Positions 1-8,175 of a stretch of 12,183 bases of DNA are shown piece by piece. The notes below the pieces were generated by a model. The model ran no database searches. It was not told where the DNA came from and saw only the letters and a list, made by a program, of their open reading frames with translations. This stretch comes from Chrysochromulina parva (lineage: Eukaryota; Haptophyta; Prymnesiales; Chrysochromulinaceae): contig PJAB01001796.1 in the NCBI GenBank assembly GCA_002887195.1, forward strand, positions 1-12,183, given 5' to 3'. The stretch's first letter is position 1; each line of letters begins with the position of its first letter. A program made the translations under genes and the position numbers.

Positions 1-1
1 C

Positions 2-244
2 GCCAAGATCAGCGCGGAAAGGGGCATCATGCTCTCGGGCATGAAACGCGACCAGAGGGAGGTCAGCTTCTTCAATGAGGGCCTCCAACCCGCCGACGCC
101 ATCCTGATCGCGTCTGACCTAAAGTTCATGGCGGTCTTGACCGAGCTGTGGCTTGGTAGCAATAACTTGGGTCTTGCAGGTGAATCTGCGGTTCGAAATG
201 CGGTGAAGGGCGGGCGTGGGAGTAGAATTGTGTTGCATCTCTAG
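2..244 (+). CDS. Leucine-rich-repeat protein, C-terminal fragment (5' truncated by window)
   Basis: The frame is open from the window edge (base 2) to the TAG at 242-244, giving 80 residues of a longer protein. Near the end it contains LTELWLGSNNLG followed by a GESAVRNAVKG segment. That is the beta-strand/loop/helix signature of a ribonuclease-inhibitor-type leucine-rich repeat with its following helix. Just before it is another degenerate unit (VSFFNEGLQPADAILIASDL). Such repeats form curved protein-binding scaffolds; the partner cannot be inferred from this fragment. Internal ATGs at 29 and 41 are unlikely to be the true start because the LRR-like pattern continues upstream of them. The gene is convergent with the ABC transporter on the other strand, with 186 bp between the stop codons. 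The LRR assignment is from motif recognition; the rest of the protein is outside the window. Confidence 0.6.
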   Translation, partial: AKISAERGIMLSGMKRDQREVSFFNEGLQPADAILIASDLKFMAVLTELWLGSNNLGLAGESAVRNAVKGGRGSRIVLHL

Positions 245-430
245 ATGGGTGTGCAAGCACTGTGAAGACGAACATCAACAAGTGTCGGATCGCTGCTTTG
301 TGTTCTGTTTCAAGGGTTTTCCTAATCTTCCCCTCTGCTCTCTCCTCTGCTTTCTCTCCTCTCTCTCTCGTGTCTTCACTCGTCTCTCTCTCTCTCCACA
401 AATACGCGGTCCCACGCGGGATCTGTACGC
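245..430. other. Convergent 3' intergenic spacer with pyrimidine-rich tract
   Basis: The spacer lies between the stop codons of two convergent genes. From about 325 to 397 the plus strand is almost entirely C and T, with CTCTCTCTCT-type runs at 358-369 and 385-396. No AATAAA-type signal is seen. It probably holds the two 3' untranslated regions. Confidence 0.5.
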
Positions 431-2922
431 CTACGCAGCTCTTGCCGCCTGCGACTCGAACTCGACGGTCTCATCTGTGTACGCCTCGGGCTGCCGTTGC
501 TGCGCACGCCACAGCCTGGCGTACTCGCCGGTCGGATACTGCGCGAGCAGCTGCGTGTGCGTGCCCTGCTCGACGACTCGTCCCGCGGCGAAGACGACAA
601 TGTGGTCCGCCGCCGGCGTCACCGCCGAGAGTCGATGGACCACGGTGATCAGCGTGCGGGTTGAAGAGGGAGAGGCGCCACTGCCAGCGCCACTGCCAGC
701 GCCGCTGGCTCCATCACTGCCGACAGCGCCCGCCACGGCGCTGCCGCGCGTGCCCTGGCGCAGAGCCTCGACGAGCTTGGCTTCGGTGGGAGCGTCGACT
801 GCCGAGGCAGCCTCGTCGGCGAGCAGCAGCGGAGCATCGCGAAGCAGCGCACGCGCCACGACGACGCGCTGCCGCTCGCCGCCGGAGAGTCGAGCACCAC
901 GCTCGCCCACACGCATCTGGTACCCACCGAGCCCGGGCACGCGCGACGAGAGCTCGGCGGCGGCGGCGGCGGCCTCCACGGCCGTTGGCGGCGCGGCGAG
1001 GTTGCCGTAGCGCAAGTTCCACTCGAGGGTATCGTCAAAGAGCTCGGGGTCTTGGGAGATGTAGCTGATGCGATCCCGCACGGCGCGGATCGGGAGCGTC
1101 TTCAGGTCAAAGGAACCCCAAAGGAGGATGCGTGACCCCTCACTAGGCTCGCGCAGCCTTGCCAGCAGCCGAAGGCATGTCGACTTGCCGCTGCCGCTGC
1201 CGCCTACAAGGCAGGTCATGCCGCCCGCTGGTGCCGTAAAGGTGACCCCATGCAGCACAGGCGGCTCACTCGAGTTGTAGGCGAAACTTACGTTCTCAAA
1301 ACGCACCTCGGGTGCCGTGGTGGGCAGGTTGCATGCGAGGCCCAGAGCGTCGGTGGCGCTGTAGTGGGCACCGGCGGCAGCGGCCTCGTGCAAAGCGCCG
1401 TCGTCGACCTCAGCGCCGTAGTGAGCGGCGTCCTCGCTCATCGGCCTAGGTGCGGCGCCAGTGGTGGGCGTCGTAGTGGGCGTCGCGAGAGTCCGCAGGC
1501 TCGTGTCCATGTCGACGAGCGATTGACGAATCTCGCTCACCTGATGAGGGAGGCAATCAGATGGCAATCAGATGGCAATCAGATGGCAATCAGATGGCAA
1601 TCAGATGGCAATCCACGGCTGTCATGACGAATCTCAATCTTGACCTGATGAGGGAGGCAATCAGATGGCACTCAGATGGCACTCAGATGGCAATCAGATG
1701 GCAATCAGATGGCAATGAGCGATTGACGAATCTCGCTCACCGAGTAGCCCATGAAATCCATAGGGCGTGCGAGCTGCAGTAGCAGGCCGTTGACCGCAAC
1801 GACATCCCCCAGCGAGAGCTGTCCGCGAGAAAAGCCCTGCGCGGCGAGCAGCATGGAGATCAGGAGGCCCGTACCAAATATGGCAGCTTGGCCCGCGTTG
1901 AGCAGTGCGCCGACGAGCTGTGAACGCACGTTGAGCTTCTGCATCGCGATCAGCAGCGCGTCAAAGCGGCGCGTCTCGACCAGCTCGTTGTTGTGCAGCT
2001 TGACCGTCTCTTGCGCAGCGAGAGAGTCGACGAGAAAGGCAGCCTTGGCATTATCCAGCCGCGTGAGCCGCTTACGTAGGACTATCTGCTTCTCGACAAT
2101 TGCCGCCGTCCAAAGCGCATACGCCGTGAAGGTGAGCACTGCCACGCCACCGAGCGTGCGACCCGCCTTGCCGAAGCGCTGCGCCAGCACGCTCGCCGAC
2201 AAGCCGAGCTCAAGCAGCGTGGGCATCACGCTGTAGAGCAGCTGGAACTGCAAGCTTTGGAATCCGCGCACGCCGCGACCGAACGCGACGGTGAGCGCGC
2301 CCGTCGGGTTCTCGAGATGGAAGTCTGCGCCGAGGGCGTGGAACTGCTGGAACAGGTCGGTCGCGAAGCGCCGCGACGCTTGCTGCGAGAGCCGCGAGTA
2401 GGCGATGCTGCGCGCCTCGTTGGCTGCAGAGACACCCAGCCGGGTCAGAGCGTAGAGACCGAGCAGCTGCGCCACGTGCACCGGCAGCATGGCAGACGCG
2501 GTGCCCGAGGCCTCGAGCGCGTCCACAGCACGCTTGAGCGTGAACGGCACGAGCACGTTCAGTGCCTTGGCGAGCACGAGTGAGCTGAGCGAGGCGACCA
2601 GGAGCAACCGATCGCGTAGCTTCACGTCCCAGATGTAGGACAATACCTGACCAAACACGTGCAACGCATCTGGTGCTGCGGCGTCTCGACGCGCGTTCGT
2701 GATAAGATTGTCGACGTCGGAGAGAACTGCGGGCGGTGGCACAGTGACGGCGGCGGCGGCGGCGGCAGTGGTGCCCTCCTCAAGCCGGGCGGCAGCGCCA
2801 CCACGCACGCCGCCACGCACTCGTAGTAGAGGGGCTGCAGCGACGCCACCACGCATGAGAAATCTTCCTTGCGCCACGGCAAGCAGAGTGGACAACACCA
2901 CCACGATGTGGCGCGGGCCCAT
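431..2922 (-). CDS. Atm1/ABCB7-type mitochondrial-family ABC half-transporter (two exons)
   Basis: The exons are 2922-1741 and 1540-431, joined across a phase-0 GT-AG intron to give 763 aa, the usual size for Atm1/ABCB7. The membrane domain (about residues 100-394) has Atm1-family landmarks: an RGVRG segment (216-220), NNE (311-313), N342/Q345 in the NAGQ motif that in Atm1 structures lines the glutathione site, and NGLLLQLARPMDFMG leading into VSEIRQSLVDM, which matches the family's end-of-domain sequence across the exon junction. The nucleotide-binding domain has Walker A GGSGSGKST (507-515), Q-loop Q557, signature LSGGE (612-616), Walker B LLLADE (632-637) and H-loop H696, so it should be active. 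Atm1 proteins export glutathione-linked sulfur compounds needed for cytosolic Fe-S assembly. Oddities are a signal-peptide-like N-terminus and a Gly/Ser-rich insert at 657-688. It could be another ABCB half-transporter of the ABCB6/HMT1 group. Confidence 0.88.
1541..1740 (-). other. 200-nt intron of the ABC transporter, flanked by an exon duplication
   Basis: On the minus strand exon 1 ends TACTCG, the intron begins GTGAGC at 1740 and ends CTCATCAG at 1541, and exon 2 starts GTGAGC at 1540. Both sides are phase 0. Without removal, the reading frame stops at the end of the first 11-bp repeat block. The first 24 nt of the intron are identical to the first 24 nt of exon 2, so the duplicated copy of exon sequence serves as the splice donor. 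Joining the exons restores the Atm1-family sequence exactly once. Confidence 0.88.
1552..1716. repeat. Two 61-bp minisatellite blocks of an 11-bp unit (1552-1612 and 1656-1716)
   Basis: Each block is five copies of ggcaatcagat plus a final ggcaat, exactly 61 bp. In the second block two units carry A-to-C changes (ggcactcagat). Each block is preceded by acctgatgaggga, which on the minus strand reads as the acceptor TCCCTCATCAG. The modules (preceding sequence plus block) share 28 identical bases, 1539-1566 and 1643-1670, at an offset of 104 bp. They therefore arose by duplication of a module rather than by independent repeat growth. Confidence 0.95.
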
Positions 2923-3045
2923 CTTTCGCAGTCACGACGACGACAGAGGCGGACGGACTCCGCGACGCCTTCGGTCCCTTCTTGGAAAACGAGAGATCGT
3001 GGACTGTCGAGATCGGAGCTCCCGAGCATTATACGGAAGTGTGAA

Positions 3046-3064
3046 CAGTCAGTCAGTCAGTCAG
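3046..3064. repeat. (CAGT)n microsatellite
   Basis: Nearly five perfect copies of the tetranucleotide CAGT lie about 125 bp upstream of the ABC transporter start codon. Confidence 0.9.
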
Positions 3065-3258
3065 AGTGTCGCGGGTCCCCCCGCGCTCACCACACCTGTG
3101 AACGATAACATTCGTTTCTGATTCGTTTCGCATCGTTCGGAGATGTGTCACCAAACCGCCGATACAACGTGCTGATGCATGCTCGAAACCATTGGCGGCT
3201 GTGTGAGCTGGCGCTCAGAGAATGGAGACACGATCGGCGAGGCGCCGGGGCCCGGTCG

Positions 3259-3318
3259 TCCGTCTCTTGAGTGAGTGAGTGAGTCATTGAGACTCACTCA
3301 CTCTCACTCCGTCTCTTG
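3259..3318. repeat. Short foldback element flanked by 11-bp direct repeats
   Basis: A perfect 13-bp inverted repeat (3273-3285 gagtgagtgagtc and 3291-3303 gactcactcactc) with a 5-nt loop lies between two identical 11-bp direct repeats, tccgtctcttg, at 3259-3269 and 3308-3318. The layout, direct repeat-palindrome-direct repeat, is what a tiny foldback or MITE-like insertion with a target-site duplication would leave. The low-complexity GAGT composition means chance expansion is also possible. It lies about 100 bp past the coiled-coil gene's stop codon, so its transcript could form the hairpin. Confidence 0.6.
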
Positions 3319-3414
3319 CTGCCCTGCCACACACCGCAAGCGTGCGCGCGCCTGCCGTGCCGTGCTTTCCGAATAGGACGCGGAGCGCCTCCACCGCGTC
3401 TCCACCGCGTCTCT

Positions 3415-4806
3415 CTAGGCGGCGGTCTGAGCGTACTGCTCGGCCGAGCGCAGGAGCACCGAGTTCTGGCGCGAGATGAGGGTCATGCTCTCCTCGAGGT
3501 GCTCGAGCTTCGCCTGGGCCTCGAGCAGCCTCGAGTGCTCCTCGGACGCCTCGGCGCGCATGCGCTCGTTGACTGTACGCTGCAGCCGCAGTCGATCCTC
3601 CGTCGCCTCGAGCTGCTCCTTGAGGTGCGCCGCCTCACGTTCGCTCTCTGCATGCGCCGCCCTGAGCGCGAGGCGCGCGGCCATGTCGGCCTCGCCGCGC
3701 TCGCGCCAGCTCGCCTCCGCCGCCTTGAGCTCTTCCAGCTGCTTCTGGCGCACCTCCGCCTCGGCCACCAGCACGCGCTCCAGACGGCGCGCCGTCTCGA
3801 GCTCGGAGCGCGCCGTCTCGAGCTCGGACCGCGTGGTGGCTAGCTCGGCGTTCGCGGCCTCGTGCTGAGCGCTCAGCAGGGCGGCGGCCTCGCGCGCGGC
3901 ATCCTCGGCCGCGCCCAGCGAGGCGCATTTGGCCGCGCTTGCGTGCTCAGCCGCCTCGCTCTCCTTGCGCACCCTCGACAGTTCGGTCAGGAGACTGTCC
4001 GCAGCTCCCCAGTCAGAGATGAGCTTGGTCTGCATCTCGGACGCGGCGCGCGCGAACCACTCCTCCATCTGCGTGCGCCAGGCGGTGCGCAGCGCCTCCT
4101 TCTCCTCGAGCGCGCGCGTGCGCTCCGCCTCGGCGTACTCCACCTTCCGTACGAAGAGCACGTTCTCGGCCATCAACTTGGCGAGCACCTCGCGCTCGCG
4201 CGACAGCTGCGCCGCCGCGGTGCTTAGCAGCGCCTCGGCCTGGTCGCGCGCACCATTCGCCGCGCGCAGCGCCTCCTCGGCCGCCAGCCGCGCCGTCTGC
4301 GCCTCCTTGAATCCGCGCTCCGCCTGCTCGGCGCGCAGCGCCGTCGCCTCGGCACGTCTGTCGGCCGCGGCCGCCGCCCGGCGCGCTTGGTCCACCACCT
4401 CGTTGGTCGCAATCATCTGCGCGTGGCCCTCGGCCTCGACACGCGCGCACGTCTCCTGCTGCGTCGCATGCGCGGCCACTGCTCGCCGCTGCGCCTCGTC
4501 GCGTTCGTTGACCGCCGCTCTAACCTCGTTGCGGAGCTTCGTCGCATCCGCCTTGACGAGTGCCGCCGTGTCGGAGGCTGCATCAAGCATCCCCTTACAA
4601 GCCTCGAGCTGCGCGATGCCGCGCTTGCCCATCGCGGCCCGCGTCGCCGCCGACAGCCCGGCCGAGCTGCCTGGCCCGGAGAGCTCGGCGCGGGACTGCA
4701 GCAGGTTTACGAGCGCCTCGTGCACCGTGGCACGCGCGCTCGTCGTCTGCTGCTCGAGCAAGACCACGCGGTCCAAGTTGGCGTCGATGCTGGTGAGCGT
4801 GGTCAT
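3415..4806 (-). CDS. Alanine/glutamate-rich coiled-coil protein, function unknown
   Basis: From the ATG at 4806 to the TAG at 3415-3417 the protein is 463 aa. After about 85 N-terminal residues, nearly the whole chain is Ala, Glu, Arg, Gln and Leu in heptad-like spacing with very few prolines or glycines (for example ERGFKEAQTARLAAEEALRA). This predicts a long, mostly uninterrupted coiled coil. It includes a tandem SELETAR-SELETAR duplication, encoded by a 21-bp DNA repeat near 3788-3830. No enzymatic motif, membrane segment or known coiled-coil family signature was recognised; a structural, cytoskeletal or basal-body role would be a guess. The frame also has an ATG at 4983, but those 59 extra residues lack the helical character and GC-rich codon use of the rest and would leave only 82 bp to the divergent DUF1995 gene. 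The start at 4806 is therefore preferred. No intron is needed. Confidence 0.75.
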   Translation of the reverse strand: MTTLTSIDANLDRVVLLEQQTTSARATVHEALVNLLQSRAELSGPGSSAGLSAATRAAMGKRGIAQLEACKGMLDAASDTAALVKADATKLRNEVRAAVNERDEAQRRAVAAHATQQETCARVEAEGHAQMIATNEVVDQARRAAAAADRRAEATALRAEQAERGFKEAQTARLAAEEALRAANGARDQAEALLSTAAAQLSREREVLAKLMAENVLFVRKVEYAEAERTRALEEKEALRTAWRTQMEEWFARAASEMQTKLISDWGAADSLLTELSRVRKESEAAEHASAAKCASLGAAEDAAREAAALLSAQHEAANAELATTRSELETARSELETARRLERVLVAEAEVRQKQLEELKAAEASWRERGEADMAARLALRAAHAESEREAAHLKEQLEATEDRLRLQRTVNERMRAEASEEHSRLLEAQAKLEHLEESMTLISRQNSVLLRSAEQYAQTAA

Positions 4807-5065
4807 ATCTGTGCTCACGTGCAAGGCGTGGCGTGGGCGGAGAGGCTGCAGCACCGCTCTCGGGGCGCTCCAGCCAGTTCCTTCGCGCGAAGTGTGCCTG
4901 AGGAGATTCTCGTGAACGCAAAGAGGGAAATGAGGAATCGAAGGCGCTACATGTACGAACGAGCGACGTCCGCCAAGCCGCATCCGATCACAGCATTAAG
5001 ACTGCGTCTCGTACTGTGAACGGTTTCCGGTAATCTCGAGAAGAGATTCCTTTTCCTGGAGAAAA
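4807..5065. promoter_or_regulatory. Probable bidirectional promoter between coiled-coil and DUF1995 genes
   Basis: These 259 bp separate the start codons of two divergent genes. The stretch from about 4910 to 5065 is noticeably richer in A and T than the flanking coding regions, as expected for a promoter and 5' leader. No convincing TATA or CCAAT box was identified. The role is inferred from gene orientation only. Confidence 0.45.
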
Positions 5066-6148
5066 ATGCTTCGCCTCGGCTACTTATCGGCGACGATGGC
5101 GACCTGCGCTGCACTGTGCGCGTCGCCGTTCACTGCGACTATGGCACGCAGCAGCCATCTTCCAGTGGCTATGTGCGATGCCGCCGCTGCGACCGCGACG
5201 AAGGACATGTCCATGTCGATGCCGCCCGATTCATTCAAGACGCTTATTGCTGACGCAGCTGACGCGACGGACGCGGCGATCGCCGAAGGCACAAAGCTGA
5301 TTGAGATCGAGTTCCCGCCGCTGCCCATTTCCAAGCTGGACGATTCGTCCGTTTCGTCGTACGACGTCCTCGCGGCGAACCTGCAGTTTGTCATCGAGTT
5401 CACCAAGAAGCTCAAGAAAGATGCCACGACGGGCCTGCCGCGCAAGGTTGCGCTGACGCTGCCGGACGCAGATGAGCAGCGGCGCGCGCGCAAGTTCTAC
5501 GGCGATGTCTCGCCGTGGCCGGGGCTCACGCTGCACAGCCTCAACGGCGGCGACCTCGAGGCAGAGGGCTTCAACCCAATGTCGGCCTTTGGAGCCCTCT
5601 TCAAGCAAGGTACGGGCGAGGTGACGCCGGCTGAGTGGGCGAGCATGTACATTGTGGTGGGCGCGTCCTGCCAGGAGCTGCCGACCATCGCCGCCCTCCA
5701 CAAGCTCGAGCCTAACAAGCCCATCGTGTGCTTCAACCTCAAGCTCGACACGCTGCGCGGTGATCTGGGCTTGCCAGCCTTTCCCAGCCGCAACGTCCAT
5801 CATGAGTTCCTGTGCCGTATCAAGCCGGCCTATTACATGCGCCCGCGCTCGTACTCGCTCTCGCTCTCGGTGCCGCCCTTCCTCATCGCCTACTCGGGCG
5901 TGCTCTTCCGGCGCTACCCGGAGCCCTATCAGACGCTCCTCGACCGCGGCCGCGGCTCTTACCGGCGCGTCAACGCACAGCCAGAGCGACCCAACCTTGG
6001 CACCTTCAAGTCGCAGCTCACGTCCGCGCTCAAGCTCGCGGACGACAAGGCTGCCGCGTCCGCCATCTCGCAGGCGGGATACAAGCAGTCGACGTGGTGG
6101 GAGGATGATGCCGATGGCAAGGACGTCTCCAAAGAATGGAGGTTGTAA
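5066..6148 (+). CDS. DUF1995 family protein, probably plastid-targeted (LPA3-like)
   Basis: Intronless, 360 aa. Residues about 53-310 match the DUF1995 pattern: PPDSFKTLIADAADAT with AIAEGTKLIEIEFPP at the start of the domain, a central MYIVVGASCQELP segment, KPIVCFNLKLDTLRGDLGLP (about 218-237), and near the end SVPPFLIAYSGVLFRRYPEPYQTLLDRG then SYRRV. In plants this family is chloroplast-located and includes LPA3, an assembly factor for photosystem II; the biochemical activity of the domain is not established. The first ~38 residues (hydrophobic LSATMATCAALCAS followed by PFTATMARSS) look like a signal peptide plus short transit peptide, as expected for import into a secondary plastid. The C-terminus STWWEDDADGK is consistent with plastid DUF1995 proteins. 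The start is the first ATG. A poly(A) signal follows 58 nt after the TAA. Confidence 0.85.
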   Translation: MLRLGYLSATMATCAALCASPFTATMARSSHLPVAMCDAAAATATKDMSMSMPPDSFKTLIADAADATDAAIAEGTKLIEIEFPPLPISKLDDSSVSSYDVLAANLQFVIEFTKKLKKDATTGLPRKVALTLPDADEQRRARKFYGDVSPWPGLTLHSLNGGDLEAEGFNPMSAFGALFKQGTGEVTPAEWASMYIVVGASCQELPTIAALHKLEPNKPIVCFNLKLDTLRGDLGLPAFPSRNVHHEFLCRIKPAYYMRPRSYSLSLSVPPFLIAYSGVLFRRYPEPYQTLLDRGRGSYRRVNAQPERPNLGTFKSQLTSALKLADDKAAASAISQAGYKQSTWWEDDADGKDVSKEWRL

Positions 6149-6510
6149 AATCTAAAAACGCGAGGTGTCGTCCCCCCGGCGCGTCCGGCGGTATCGAGGC
6201 GAGGAAATAAACATTTTTCAGTGAAAACGTGTCGCGGCAGCCAGAGCTGACACCCACGCGCAAGCGGAGAATTCGTTTCACTCATGTACGTACGACGCAG
6301 ACCCCGCCGCCAGTCAGCACACGCGTCACCGCACAACATGAAACGATCCGTCGTGCCATCGCATTTTGTAGTAGGAGCGTGCTCTGGTGCTATCCAGCGC
6401 ACGCGCCTTCACGGCGCGCCACCGCGACGGTTCGCCGCCGTTCGTCATCTGCTCGTTGGTCCGCCGTCCGTCGCTCCTCTCTCGAGGGGGCCGCGGCGCA
6501 CACTCGAGAT
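6149..6510. other. Convergent 3' intergenic region
   Basis: This 362-bp spacer lies between the stop codons of the DUF1995 and RBBP4-like genes. It contains the AATAAA at 6206-6211 for the plus-strand gene. No gene, tRNA or conserved RNA was recognised. Beside the RBBP4 stop codon there is a short duplicated ctcgagatc motif (around 6503-6522). Confidence 0.5.
6206..6211 (+). terminator. Candidate poly(A) signal of the DUF1995 gene
   Basis: A canonical AATAAA lies 58 nt after the TAA at 6146-6148 in an otherwise GC-rich flank and is followed by an A/T-rich acatttttc stretch. Cleavage would be expected 10-30 nt downstream. Many GC-rich algae do not rely on this hexamer, so confidence is moderate. 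Confidence 0.5.
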
Positions 6511-7983
<1,473 letters not shown>

Positions 7984-8175
7984 GTCGATCGGCGCGAGTG
8001 GCGAAAGCGCCCAGGCGCAATGGCTTCCCGCGAAGTGCAAGAGTTCACCGGTTTCGAATGATTGCCTGGACAAAGAACCTATGTCACATGTAACGCTCTT
8101 TCGTCGCCATCGCTCGCGAGCAAGTTTGCGCGTCTTGCAAGAGACGACGTGCCGGACCTTAAAGTCGCCTAGCCC
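7984..8175. promoter_or_regulatory. Probable bidirectional promoter between the RBBP4-like gene and the CysRS-tail-repeat gene
   Basis: These 192 bp separate two divergent start codons. An in-frame TAG at 8170-8172 fixes the 5' limit of the plus-strand gene. A gcaatgg sequence near 8018-8024 is only loosely CCAAT-like. No firm element is identified; the role rests on orientation. Confidence 0.4.

Larger units (their letters stand above)
1517..1741. repeat. 25-bp direct repeats (1517-1541 and 1717-1741) flanking the intron body
   Basis: The two 25-bp copies are identical and lie exactly 200 bp apart. Neither flank matches beyond them (C versus T to the left, T versus G to the right). Copy 1517-1541 contains the start of exon 2; copy 1717-1741 contains the donor end of the intron. 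A degraded third copy, sharing tgacgaatctc (1625-1635), lies midway between them. Confidence 0.95.
2923..3414. other. Intergenic region: ABC transporter promoter side and 3' flank of the coiled-coil gene
   Basis: These 492 bp lie upstream of the ABC transporter and downstream of the coiled-coil gene, both on the minus strand. No coding sequence is recognisable. On the minus strand TATAATG occurs about 105 bp upstream of the ABC start codon (around 3027-3033); it might be a core promoter element, but this is weak. The region holds the CAGT microsatellite and the foldback element listed separately, plus two tandem 11-bp copies of tccaccgcgtc (3390-3411) next to the coiled-coil stop codon. Confidence 0.5.

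Noticed and set aside
180..205. ggttcgaaat, tRNA T-loop-like sequence
   Set aside because: It lies in the coding end of the LRR protein and no tRNA fold can be drawn around it.
216..1010. 264-codon plus-strand frame opposite the ABC nucleotide-binding domain
   Set aside because: It is antisense to Walker A/B and signature motifs and is Ala/Ser/Arg-rich, so it is a GC-driven shadow.
1552..1716. CRISPR-like array
   Set aside because: The repeats are 11 bp and directly tandem with no unique spacers. They lie inside a spliced eukaryotic gene.
1705..2922. Reading the ABC transporter as two separate genes or a broken pseudogene
   Set aside because: A GT-AG, phase-0 intron at 1541-1740 joins the halves exactly at a conserved family segment. 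All ATPase motifs are intact.
3929..4915. 328-codon plus-strand frame opposite the coiled-coil gene
   Set aside because: Ser/Ala-rich antisense of an Ala/Glu/Arg coiled coil with high-GC codons. It has no domain and low complexity.
4807..4983. N-terminal extension of the coiled-coil protein to the ATG at 4983
   Set aside because: The extra 59 residues lack coiled-coil character and the base composition resembles a 5' leader. They would leave only 82 bp for two divergent promoters. It remains possible.
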